From: a virus
Direction: 5' to 3' (one strand)
Length of the DNA: 30,022 bases
Virus record (IMG/VR): IMGVR_UViG_3300041402_000316
Span: 1 to 30,022 of that record
Within the stretch, counting starts at the first letter, position 1. Every line of letters begins with the position of its first letter. The position numbers and the translations under genes were made by a program. Of the stretch, positions 20,544-27,771 are shown one piece after another. The notes under the pieces were generated by a model. It saw nothing but the letters and a program-made list of their open reading frames with translations. It did not search any database and was not told the DNA's origin.

Positions 20544-20592
20544 CTTGGCAAAGAACGGATCAGCGTTTATACTACCAGATCCGGCGCGTTCT

Positions 20593-20829
20593 TCAATGAC
20601 TCTTTTTGACGACCTTCTGCACCCTCTCCGAATTGACGATCTTTGCGACCCGCTCTCGGACAACCGACTTTGGAGTGAATGCGCCACGCAAGACCATCTT
20701 AACAGATCCGTCGGACGGGACTTCCGAGACGGCGGAGATCCCCGTTACGCTGAACAGGAAAGAACGGATTCCCGTCAAGTACCCGTTGTCTTGTTGATAG
20801 ACGTCGCCTATTCCATGATCGATAATCAC
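20593..20829 (-). CDS. Small protein after the large tail gene
   Basis: 78 residues from GTG 20829, overlapping the tail gene stop by GTGA; a ribosome site is weak. The sequence (NGYLTGIRSFLFSVTGISAV, SVKMVLRGAFTPKSVVRERV, basic end) looks like a small beta protein with a helix. No family is recognised. It is the last gene of the tail block and may be a chaperone or tail-fibre attachment protein as often follows large tail genes, but this is only positional. Confidence 0.5.
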   Translation of the reverse strand: MIIDHGIGDVYQQDNGYLTGIRSFLFSVTGISAVSEVPSDGSVKMVLRGAFTPKSVVRERVAKIVNSERVQKVVKKSH

Positions 20830-22652
20830 GATTGAGTTACCACGCCTATAATTCTCGCGAGTGCGTTCGCGCTCGTAAACTTAAAGACGATCGTGTCGCC
20901 GTTGAGATCCGAAGCCTCAAGATCTATTTTATAAACGCCGTTCCCTGTCTCTGTAACTGAATTCGCGCAAGCACCGAAAGCCGCGCCGTCGATTGAGCGT
21001 TGCGCCGTTACCGACTCGCCCGTCTTGCCTGTCACCTTGTCCGAACTGTCAACCATAAAGAGCGGGAACGCCGCGAGCGCGACATTCTTCGGAATCCCGG
21101 ACGGGAGATTGTCGGTCTTTGCTTTGATTGCAGTAATCGCCACTCCGACCGTATCGACATTTTCGGAAATCTCGTCCTTCGTAATATCGGACGTTGTACC
21201 ATTATTGATAATGGTAAAGTGACCATCCCACTTGATCGCTCCACCGACGCAACTCGCCGCGAGTGTAAGCTTGCCATGCCCTCTGATATTGAGCACATCC
21301 GTTCCGTTTTGACCGAAGTTCTCGATCGTTAAATCCCCGGAAAAGTCTGTCCAGTATACTGTCGAATCTCCGACCGCCGCCCCGAAGTCGAGCGTTGCCC
21401 CGTTTTCCGAAGAGCAATTATGGAAGTCGGTTGTCCCCGTACTTAAAACAATAGTTCCTGTCACGTCGCAGTAATGACTCCGCGCCGCCGGGATCGTCAT
21501 GTCCCCCAAGTGGCATTGATGGAATTCCGGCAATACTGCCCCTGAACAGATACCACTAACATCCGCGCCCATTATATGAGAGCCGCTTATCGATTGCCCG
21601 CCAAGCGCGAGAGTCCACCTTTCGCCTCTGAAAGATTGTCCTTCTTGACTTGCCGTCAAAGTGAAAGAACTTGCCGGAGCAATGGCGAATCTTGACAAGC
21701 CAAGAGAAGCCGCGACCGTGTTTGCGTTAGGTAAACTGCTTAAGGCATTTAGAATCGTTCCGTGTTCGTAATCGGTCGTTCCTGTTGTTCCGCCGACGCT
21801 GTCAAGGAATACATGTCCGCCTTCATAAGTTCCGAATTCCTGAAGATCTCGCAGTCTCTTTGCAAAAGAGTTCGGGACATTATGAGCGACACCAGTAAAC
21901 GGTTCATCTGCTATGAGATCGACCAACGTCGCCGCATCGGTAAACATAGCAACAAGAGCGGCTGTTGCCTCCGCTTGCGCTTCGGCCTTCATTGCCGTTG
22001 ACATTCCTCCGAGATCCGTAAGCCCTGCACCCGCCACGCCGATCGTCGCGATTATTTCTGCAATCTCGGTGTCGATGTACTCCGCGATAGCGACAAGCGT
22101 CGTCGGGAGAGTCGTCCCGGTATCGAGAAGAATATCGTCGAGAATAAGATCGAGACGACCGCCGTCGATCAAATCCGTAAGCGCGCCCATTCTCGCCGCC
22201 GTGACCTCGTTTGTGTTCGCGAGCTTCGTATCGAGATCGAGCCCGCCCGCATCCGAGATCGCGAGTCCGCCCGCCGCATCTGCCGCCGCGTCCGGCAACG
22301 CCGTCATTCCGCCCCGGACGGCATCGTCGAGATCAAGTGCGTGTTGTGCGTTTGCGTTTCCATAAGTCTCGATAACAATCGCTCGATCGAGCCATGCCTT
22401 TGTCGCTGAGTCGATAACATAAACAACGATTCGAGCGGCTTCCATTTCTGTTGCCGTCAAGACAATAGAATATCCATTTCCCTCGTCGGTGAAGCCGTTC
22501 GTCGTGTTCGCTTCTGCCCCCTCGTCCTTCATTATTTTAGTGTCGCCGGAAGCATGGGAAGCATCGACCCGGAAGTCAACGCCGTCGATCTCGAAGAGAT
22601 CAAAATTGATTGTTGCCTCCACTCCGTATTTTCTTAAGTGTGACGCTTGCAT
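20826..22652 (-). CDS. Large modular tail protein (probable beta-helix tail spike/fibre)
   Basis: 608 residues from ATG 22652, preceded by GAGGGGGGTTAAA; the longer frame to 22688 lacks a site. Residues ~18-95 form a beta module (FDLFEIDGVDF, GDTKIMKDEG, GNGYSIVLTATEM). Residues ~100-240 are Ala/Asp/Leu-rich helices with a LDTKLANTNEVTAARMGALT segment common in metagenomic phage tail proteins. Residues ~260-510 are Gly/Thr/Ser-rich with repeated short strands, compatible with a right-handed beta-helix. The last 80 residues (FPLFMVDSSDKV..., GNGVYKIDLEASDL) resemble the N-terminal module. It probably binds host surface. The trimeric state is inferred. Confidence 0.7.
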   Translation of the reverse strand: MQASHLRKYGVEATINFDLFEIDGVDFRVDASHASGDTKIMKDEGAEANTTNGFTDEGNGYSIVLTATEMEAARIVVYVIDSATKAWLDRAIVIETYGNANAQHALDLDDAVRGGMTALPDAAADAAGGLAISDAGGLDLDTKLANTNEVTAARMGALTDLIDGGRLDLILDDILLDTGTTLPTTLVAIAEYIDTEIAEIIATIGVAGAGLTDLGGMSTAMKAEAQAEATAALVAMFTDAATLVDLIADEPFTGVAHNVPNSFAKRLRDLQEFGTYEGGHVFLDSVGGTTGTTDYEHGTILNALSSLPNANTVAASLGLSRFAIAPASSFTLTASQEGQSFRGERWTLALGGQSISGSHIMGADVSGICSGAVLPEFHQCHLGDMTIPAARSHYCDVTGTIVLSTGTTDFHNCSSENGATLDFGAAVGDSTVYWTDFSGDLTIENFGQNGTDVLNIRGHGKLTLAASCVGGAIKWDGHFTIINNGTTSDITKDEISENVDTVGVAITAIKAKTDNLPSGIPKNVALAAFPLFMVDSSDKVTGKTGESVTAQRSIDGAAFGACANSVTETGNGVYKIDLEASDLNGDTIVFKFTSANALARIIGVVTQS

Positions 22653-22653
22653 T

Positions 22654-23466
22654 TTAACCCCCCTCGATTCTTCGTCTGAAAATCTCAATACCTATTACCG
22701 CCACCTCCGCCGCAACCCCGAAAGGTAAGTCTGCAAGTTCAAAAAGAGCAAGAGGGTTTTCGTGCAGAAAACGAATGTCTGCGTCTGTCGGTACTCTATC
22801 TCTGTATATATATAACTCTCGAACATCACCAGTATAGTAAGTAGTAACCCTTTTACCGATATGCGGATTCTGCTCATTTGTAATGTTACCACTTACCGCG
22901 TCTGGTGTGCCTCTTTCCACACCATCTACATACATTCTTAACTCGTTTTTTACCCTGTCTATAACACCGAAGACTGTATGCGGGACAGAAGTGTCAGCTA
23001 TATTGTAAATTTCAGTCTCAAATACCGAAGAGCCATTGCATATTCTTACCCGTACATCTCCAACTGAAGCTCCGCCGCCACTTAATATTTCCCAGCCGGC
23101 GTCATCAACAGAACTTGACACCCGTGAAGATATTACAAACTGGTCAACATCAGATGTTTTAAACCTTGCGCCAAAAGCAAAAGAAGAAGTCCCTGCAACA
23201 TATAGGCTTGAACTACCTAAATTAACCGATTCATTTACCCCGTCAAAATTTAATGCATATCCTTCGGGGGTAACAACCCAATCCGTACCGAGCTCCATAT
23301 TAACAAGAGCCCCATGATTTTTATGTGGACTCTGATCGTGTAAAATATTACCTGTAACACCAAGAGCAGGAGCGAATGCGCCGACAAGACTTTTCCATGA
23401 GTCGGGATGTTTACTCTCCCCGGCACTTCTGGCGAAGCCCTGCTTATATGACGGCCTGAAGCTCAA
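22654..23466 (-). CDS. LamG-fold (concanavalin-like) tail protein
   Basis: 270 residues from TTG 23466, directly after the preceding TAA, with GAGGTG six bases upstream. After an N-terminal segment (SWKSLVGAFAPALGVTGNIL) comes the LamG/concanavalin pattern: DQSPHKNHGALVN, YALNFDGVNESVNLG, SSFAFGARFKTS, an internal strand set, RVKNELRMYVDGVERG, NPHIGKRVTTYYTGDVRELY, IYRDRVPTDADIRFL. Such domains bind sugars and occur in phage tail adhesins. The DNA is AT-richer and almost free of GATC, unlike the rest of the phage, which points to separate origin. Confidence 0.8.
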   Translation of the reverse strand: MSFRPSYKQGFARSAGESKHPDSWKSLVGAFAPALGVTGNILHDQSPHKNHGALVNMELGTDWVVTPEGYALNFDGVNESVNLGSSSLYVAGTSSFAFGARFKTSDVDQFVISSRVSSSVDDAGWEILSGGGASVGDVRVRICNGSSVFETEIYNIADTSVPHTVFGVIDRVKNELRMYVDGVERGTPDAVSGNITNEQNPHIGKRVTTYYTGDVRELYIYRDRVPTDADIRFLHENPLALFELADLPFGVAAEVAVIGIEIFRRRIEGG

Positions 23467-23973
23467 TTACTGCACCTCTGGTGGTATCTTGGTGAGCTTT
23501 ATAGAGTGAGCGTCTGCCGTACTGAGTAGGGCGTCTGCCGTGTTGTTATGAACGACGGGCGAAACGTAACGCGCAGGTATTCTAACAATGGCGGTAATCT
23601 TTAGTACGTCCGCCGCCACCGTCGAGACGACAACCGCCGAGTCAACACGCAAACAGTTTTTAAGCTGTGCTACGGTCATAGTACCTTCTGCCGAGGCCGT
23701 CGGGTCTGTAGTAGGCTTACCGTCAAAACCCGTAGTCTCGTCACTGAAAGACAAGTATAGGTCTACCGTCTCGCCTTCTACTGGTTGAGTATCGAAGCCG
23801 TCAATAAGCATTTCTATCTTACACTGTTCCGCGTGAGACGCAGCTCCCATGTCGTGATACGCACCCATCTGCACGGCATTTGCAGCCAGCCCGCCGATGT
23901 CGCAATCAAGGTCTCCACCAGTATTTAACCACTCGATCGTGGTCTCTGGTGCTATATAAAGTTTGTTCGGCAT
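23467..23973 (-). CDS. Unknown tail-type protein in the adhesin cassette
   Basis: 168 residues, ATG 23973 with AAGGAGACGAGG upstream (the canonical AAGGAG form, unlike backbone genes). Beta-rich: an opening KLYIAPETTIEW, AYHDMGAASHAEQCKIEMLI, GETVDLYLSFSDET, and an end YVSPVVHNNTADALLSTADA then IKLTKIPPEVQ. I have seen this layout in uncharacterised proteins beside tail fibres of other phages but know no family name. It probably is a virion component between tail and LamG protein. Confidence 0.6.
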   Translation of the reverse strand: MPNKLYIAPETTIEWLNTGGDLDCDIGGLAANAVQMGAYHDMGAASHAEQCKIEMLIDGFDTQPVEGETVDLYLSFSDETTGFDGKPTTDPTASAEGTMTVAQLKNCLRVDSAVVVSTVAADVLKITAIVRIPARYVSPVVHNNTADALLSTADAHSIKLTKIPPEVQ

Positions 23974-24009
23974 CGTTCCTCGTCTCCTTATTGGCTATTA
24001 AAATTTAGC

Positions 24010-24366
24010 CTACACGACGTCGCGGTTAAGACCCCAAAACATTAGGGTCGCCCTTGCCTTCGCGAGTATCGTTATCGTCAGTGCCGTATATCTCGCGTCT
24101 ATTTTCGCTTGCTTCTGAGCGTTATTATCTGCCGCCAAGAACGCAACGGTCTCGGAGTGCTCGTACAGTTCGCCGCTCTGAATCTTAGAGAGCTCCGTTG
24201 TTAGCCACGGGACAGCAGAGACAAAGTTCGAACCGTCTATATGCTGAGAGAGTGCGACTCTCAAGTCAACCCCGGCATTATTATCCTCTATTGGTATTGG
24301 TATGTGAAAGACGACCGAAGCCCTGCGTCCGTTTGGCGAAATGCTCTTGACGTGACAATTACTCAT
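24010..24366 (-). CDS. Unknown tail-type protein in the adhesin cassette
   Basis: 118 residues, ATG 24366 with AAGGAGGGTATAGA upstream, a perfect canonical ribosome site. It begins with a beta segment (NCHVKSISPNGRRASVVFHI) and continues helical (WLTTELSKIQSGELYEHSET, AQKQAKIDARYTALTITILA). It is the first gene of the low-GATC block. No family is recognised. Confidence 0.6.
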   Translation of the reverse strand: MSNCHVKSISPNGRRASVVFHIPIPIEDNNAGVDLRVALSQHIDGSNFVSAVPWLTTELSKIQSGELYEHSETVAFLAADNNAQKQAKIDARYTALTITILAKARATLMFWGLNRDVV

Positions 24367-24415
24367 TCTATACCCTCCTTTTATTGTCTACAATTTGCGG
24401 GCGGTCAGCCCCAGT

Positions 24416-24979
24416 TTAACCCCACTGGAAGTTTGCGGGAGCACCCGGAGCCAAAAAATCGACGCGTACCTCGTTCGAATAAGGGCTTTCGTTACCCGCC
24501 GTGTCGTAAGCCGTAGCCGCGCAAAAACCCTCGCCCCCGGACGAAATAAGCGTTCCATCATCAATGTGGTTTGTCACGTTACCGACGTCAACGGTTGTCG
24601 TGTACGCGCCCGGCGCAGAGCCACAATGTATTTTATACCCGGCGAGATCGGTAATCACACTTCCGTCAGTATTAGTTGTCACCGCACCCCATGTGAAAGA
24701 GGCCGGGTATGCCGCCCATCCGACTGATAAACTACCGAGCAGTAAGATTGCGGCTAATGCGCCCGCGACCTTACTGGCGTTTTCCTTTAAGTACCTGCCG
24801 ACCTCTCCGCGTATAAAACCCGCCTTCGCAAGACTTCGCGCAATGCCGTATATGCTTACTGCGATCATCGGCACAAGGGCATTCCACGGAGTCGGAATAT
24901 CAGCAACTAGCATCGCCCAAAGAGATATTATTATTGTCAGCCAGAACTCTGTCGTCTTGTAACCGGGTTTGATATTCAT
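24416..24979 (-). CDS. Holin-like membrane protein fused to a fibronectin-type domain
   Basis: 187 residues, ATG 24979 behind AAGGAGACTTACATT. Residues 1-55 resemble phage holins: a basic GYKTTEFW start, membrane segments WLTIIISLWAMLVADI and WNALVPMIAVSIYGIA. After a basic loop (RGEVGRYLKENASK) comes a third hydrophobic segment, VAGALAAILLLGSLSVGWAA, which looks like a signal peptide, then a beta domain of the Fn3 type (FTWGAVTTNTDG, LAGYKIHCGSAPGAYTTTVD, AATAYDTAGNESPYSNEV). No internal start codon exists between the parts, so it reads as one protein. Orientation would place Fn3 outside. It is the last gene of the lysis block; a lysis role for it is inferred. Confidence 0.65.
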   Translation of the reverse strand: MNIKPGYKTTEFWLTIIISLWAMLVADIPTPWNALVPMIAVSIYGIARSLAKAGFIRGEVGRYLKENASKVAGALAAILLLGSLSVGWAAYPASFTWGAVTTNTDGSVITDLAGYKIHCGSAPGAYTTTVDVGNVTNHIDDGTLISSGGEGFCAATAYDTAGNESPYSNEVRVDFLAPGAPANFQWG

Positions 24980-24997
24980 AATGTAAGTCTCCTTTTT

Positions 24998-25369
24998 TTA
25001 CGGCCTACAATCTCGCGGCCATTTTTGTTTTTCTCCGAGAGCCCGCTCCAAACAATCGCGCTCCCGCTTTAACTCTTCGCGCTTGTCCTGATAATAATCG
25101 TCGCCCGTCTTGTGGTGTTTGTCTTCAAGAAAATCGATACGCGGTTCGATCCACCAGATTCGAGCTCTGATCGCCCCCTTGCGGACTTCATCTTCAACAC
25201 TCGCAAGATGCAAGACCGCCGCCTCGACCGCCTCGACCGTCGCGAACTCTTCGTCGAGATTATCGAATCGACTATCGAGATAAGCGTCGGCCTTAAGCGT
25301 CCCGACAACGAGCATAGCGATTGCAACGACGACGCCGATAATCAATCGAATGTCGGTAAGCCTTTTCAT
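24998..25369 (-). CDS. Spanin-like (Rz-type) membrane/coiled-coil protein
   Basis: 123 residues, ATG 25369 overlapping the holin stop (TAATG). One N-terminal membrane segment (LIIGVVVAIAMLVVGTL) is followed by a charged, largely helical periplasm-type part (FATVEAVEAAVLHLASVEDE, FLEDKHHKTGDDYY, KREELKRERDCLERALG) with an end CRP. An i-spanin has this layout. No separate lipoprotein (Rz1) frame was found inside it. Its place after holin and endolysin supports a role in outer-membrane disruption, but this is inferred. Confidence 0.55.
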   Translation of the reverse strand: MKRLTDIRLIIGVVVAIAMLVVGTLKADAYLDSRFDNLDEEFATVEAVEAAVLHLASVEDEVRKGAIRARIWWIEPRIDFLEDKHHKTGDDYYQDKREELKRERDCLERALGEKQKWPRDCRP

Positions 25370-25848
25370 TATTTCTTTTTACCTCCACCGAATGCCCGGA
25401 GAGTATGAACACCAAAAAAGAAAGCCAAGACCATAAGCGTACCGACCCACCACATTTTATTGATTGCGATTACGCCCTCGGTGACGACGTGAATCCTCGA
25501 CGGAACAACCGCTCCGGCCTCGTTGATCGTAGCCGGAAGAATCGCCTCGCCGATAAGACAAAGAAGCCAAGCATAAACAAGATTGAACTGGACGCCTACC
25601 CACCGAAGCGCGAGCTTGCGCCGGGTAACACTCCGATCAGTGTTCTCATCATAAGAGGATTTAACAAACTCGACAAAGCTTCCGAGCGCGATCTTTCCGT
25701 TCTCGGCCTTCTCCTGATTGGTGTAAGAAAATTTATCTATGCCTTCGGCGAGCAAGTCGATCGGACGCGGCTTGTCGCCGCTTCCAGATCCGCCGCCGCC
25801 GAGCAAATAATTTGCCGCGCCTTTTATGAGATTAAAAGCTCCAAACAT
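25369..25848 (-). CDS. Three-helix holin (GTA_holin_3TM-like)
   Basis: 159 residues from ATG 25848, with GAGGGGATTTAATT upstream and 2 nt after the endolysin stop; the longer frame is a shadow of the endolysin gene. After an amphipathic start (FGAFNLIKGAANYLLGG) come a Gly/Ser linker, a soluble helix part (FVEFVKSSYDENTDRSVTRR) and hydrophobic segments LVYAWLLCLIGEAILP and WWVGTLMVLAFFFGV near the C-terminus. This fits the 'holin of 3TMs' family of gene transfer agents and phages. It would form membrane lesions that release the endolysin. Confidence 0.7.
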   Translation of the reverse strand: MFGAFNLIKGAANYLLGGGGSGSGDKPRPIDLLAEGIDKFSYTNQEKAENGKIALGSFVEFVKSSYDENTDRSVTRRKLALRWVGVQFNLVYAWLLCLIGEAILPATINEAGAVVPSRIHVVTEGVIAINKMWWVGTLMVLAFFFGVHTLRAFGGGKKK

Positions 25849-25850
25849 AA

Positions 25851-26333
25851 TTAAATCCCCTCGTCTTTCGTGTTCTTCTCTATTGCGTAAACTTGAACCT
25901 GCGCGAAACCCTGCGTCCCGAAATAGATCTTGCCGCCGATATAACCCCACCGAGCCCACTCGCCCCGGTCGTCAATATGAAAGCCCGGACTGTTCCAATC
26001 GGGATAGATCCCGAAGCCAACTTTCTCGGCAACCTGCAAATCGTCGAGAGCTTCGAGCATGCACTCGATCTGTTCGGGATAACTTAAAGTTGTATTGACA
26101 TGGAAGTCGCCCGCGTTTCCCTTATAATGCTGTGACTTGCTCGAATGCCCCCTTATCGCAAATCCGGCGTGGATAGTAATCGTCGCCGTCGGATCTTTCT
26201 CCCGGAAAGTCGCCCGGATCGCGGAAAGTAGTAAAAGAGTAAAGCCGTTCATCCGAAACGGATCGCCCCACGCATTTTTATTGTTATATTGCTCGCCCGG
26301 TCTGAAACCTTCTATCGCGCCCCATATCTTCAT
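25851..26333 (-). CDS. Endolysin, peptidase M15-type
   Basis: 160 residues, ATG 26333 with GGGGGCGAAAA in front. It carries the zinc-peptidase M15 pattern: SQHYKGNAGDFH (H69, D76) and, 43 residues later, GFHID (H119), with ARWGYIGG after it. This is the HxxxxxxD...H metal site of D-Ala-D-Ala type peptidases, seen in many phage endolysins that cut the peptide part of murein. No signal peptide is present, so export needs the holin just downstream. It lies right behind copy 3 of the TTATATATAA element. Confidence 0.8.
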   Translation of the reverse strand: MKIWGAIEGFRPGEQYNNKNAWGDPFRMNGFTLLLLSAIRATFREKDPTATITIHAGFAIRGHSSKSQHYKGNAGDFHVNTTLSYPEQIECMLEALDDLQVAEKVGFGIYPDWNSPGFHIDDRGEWARWGYIGGKIYFGTQGFAQVQVYAIEKNTKDEGI

Positions 26334-26401
26334 TTTTCGCCCCCGCGTGCCTTATATATAAACCCTGACGTCCTTTTGTCGCTATCTGCGACCGCTTGCA
26401 T
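26330..26401 (-). CDS. Possible 23-residue leader peptide before the endolysin
   Basis: ATG 26401 (GGAAGAGC upstream) to a TGA that overlaps the endolysin ATG. It reads MQAVADSDKRTSGFIYKARG then GEK. It spans copy 3 of the repeated element and shares (L/S)G(L/F)IYKA with the zinc-finger gene at copy 2. The ATGA junction suggests coupling to endolysin translation. It may also be a chance frame through a DNA element. Confidence 0.35.
   Translation of the reverse strand: MQAVADSDKRTSGFIYKARGGEK
26349..26392 (-). repeat. TTATATATAA element, copy 3, before the endolysin
   Basis: Core TTATATATAAACCCTGACG at 26352-26370 on the + strand (one change versus copy 1). It lies 18 nt before the endolysin ATG. 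A hairpin, GTCGC-TATCT-GCGAC (26378-26392), sits just beyond the core. If it is a promoter, the -10-like box would place the transcript start just before the endolysin ribosome site. Confidence 0.55.
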
Positions 26402-26432
26402 GCTCTTCCGGCTTCGCTTCCCGTAGACCCCC

Positions 26433-26747
26433 TTAAGCGTGTTTGCCGCGCTCCCGAACTAAAGTCCTCGTTTCGATCGTTGCGTCCCGGATCTCTGTCA
26501 TCATGTCCCACTGATCTGACGTCTCTTTTGCCTGACGCTTTTGCTCGTTTGCAATAGCATCGACCTTTGTTTCTAAGTTCTGTTGATAAGCCTCGCGACG
26601 TTCCCCGCAAAGTGTATCAGAAACGCCGCCTTTCTTTCCGATCGTGATAGACAAAGACAATAAGGCGATTGAAGCAACGAGCCCGCCCCAAAGAGTGACA
26701 AACGGCGATGCGAATAACGATGCGACGGCGTGGATCTTATCCGGCAC
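26433..26747 (-). CDS. Small membrane protein with coiled-coil tail
   Basis: 104 residues from GTG 26747 with AAAAGGGGGCGTC upstream. One membrane segment (LWGGLVASIALLSLSITI) is followed by a charged helical tail (RREAYQQNLETKVDAIANEQ, KRQAKETSDQWDMMTEIRDA). It lies upstream of the endolysin in the lysis region. The layout resembles spanins or holin regulators (antiholin-like), and no diagnostic motif separates these. Confidence 0.55.
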   Translation of the reverse strand: MPDKIHAVASLFASPFVTLWGGLVASIALLSLSITIGKKGGVSDTLCGERREAYQQNLETKVDAIANEQKRQAKETSDQWDMMTEIRDATIETRTLVRERGKHA

Positions 26748-26759
26748 GACGCCCCCTTT

Positions 26760-26897
26760 TTAATCTGTGTTTTTACATTCGATAGCAACATTGCTATTCG
26801 ATAAATGTTTGCTTTTCTCTACATCGATCCCGGCACGAAAAGCCGTAAAAAGAAAAACAATAATAATTAATCCCGTTGCTAACTCGCAAGTTTTCAT
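26760..26897 (-). CDS. 45-residue membrane protein
   Basis: ATG 26897 (AAGGTAAGGGA directly upstream) to TAA 26760. It reads MKTCELATGLIIIVFLFTAF then a polar tail with one more Cys. The hydrophobic stretch is a single membrane helix. It fills the gap between the fibre gene and the next membrane gene. A small inverted repeat (ATAGCAA, CA, TTGCTAT) lies in its second half. Function unknown; a small lysis-associated protein is possible. Confidence 0.6.
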   Translation of the reverse strand: MKTCELATGLIIIVFLFTAFRAGIDVEKSKHLSNSNVAIECKNTD

Positions 26898-26910
26898 TCC
26901 CTTACCTTTC

Positions 26911-27768
26911 TTATGGTTCGATAATCTTTACCCTGTCTGTGAAGCCGCCGACTTGAGGAATGTTATAGTCGGAATGCTTCTTGTTTCTGCCTTTACCCTT
27001 TAAGACCGAACCAAGATTCGTTAGGATGCTCTTACTTCCGACCTTTAAGTTATCCAACTTCCACCGCTTAACATCTATCGCCGTAAGATCCACCATTACA
27101 ATTTCGAGTCCATCAACGGCGGGATCTTTTTCCCTATATTCCGTGAATGGATGCGGCGCGCTTGCGATTCTTTCTTTGCTGTCTTTAGGCAACCAGATCG
27201 CCCCATTGTACGCCCACGGCGGATCTTCCGCTTCCGAAGAGCCTACAATCTTCCCGGTTGATATTTCGCGAAGTAAAAAAAGAAAATGCCCCCACTCCTT
27301 ATCTCCAATCATGTATGGCGGGGAGGACTGGATATATCGTGAATATAAATAGCAAGTCTGTGTAGAGCCAAAAGAACTATAGATACCTATTCTTGCCGCG
27401 TAATTCGCATGACTGCTTCTGTGCATAGTCATGCCTGTACTATTACCGCCGCCGATAAAATAAGCCAGCGTATAGTCGCCGCCCGTCAAGTCAAAGTTCG
27501 CCCACTGTGACGGATCTATAGACTGAGACTGAGAGGCTGTTCCGGTTTTCAAGGCAGGTTGATCAATACTTCCCGCCGGAATAGTTACAGGTTTCGAGTC
27601 AATGCCGTCGTGATAATGATCGACGTTCGGCGTGTAGTTATAACCGCCGATAACCTCGTAAAGAAAGACAAGGTTCTCGCGATAGCCGTCCATCAATACT
27701 TGATTAAGCGGCGAATCCGCGTCCGTCTGTCCGGTTGTCTGCGTGTTCCAAGTGTAAGTGAGTCCCAT
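26911..27768 (-). CDS. Tail fibre-like protein
   Basis: 285 residues, ATG 27768 with GAGGGGTAAGAC upstream. The N-terminus (TYTWNTQTTGQTDADSPLNQ, VLMDGYRENLVFLYEVIGG, DHYHDGIDSKPV) is a short attachment-type segment I associate with tail fibre proteins of many uncultured phages. The middle is beta-rich (YAARIGIYSSFGSTQTCYLY) with aromatic residues, and the end is basic. It lies between tail hub genes and the lysis block, as fibre genes often do. The receptor is unknown. Confidence 0.6.
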   Translation of the reverse strand: MGLTYTWNTQTTGQTDADSPLNQVLMDGYRENLVFLYEVIGGYNYTPNVDHYHDGIDSKPVTIPAGSIDQPALKTGTASQSQSIDPSQWANFDLTGGDYTLAYFIGGGNSTGMTMHRSSHANYAARIGIYSSFGSTQTCYLYSRYIQSSPPYMIGDKEWGHFLFLLREISTGKIVGSSEAEDPPWAYNGAIWLPKDSKERIASAPHPFTEYREKDPAVDGLEIVMVDLTAIDVKRWKLDNLKVGSKSILTNLGSVLKGKGRNKKHSDYNIPQVGGFTDRVKIIEP

Positions 27769-27771
27769 GTC

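Noticed and set aside
10664-26392. The repeated GLIYKA frame as true GIY-YIG homing nucleases
   Set aside because: No YIG motif, catalytic Arg/Glu or domain-length frame follows in any copy; kept only as an alternative origin of the element.
26284-26610. A 108-codon Arg/Gly-rich frame overlapping the endolysin start
   Set aside because: Shadow of the 104-residue membrane protein and the element before the endolysin; no ribosome site.
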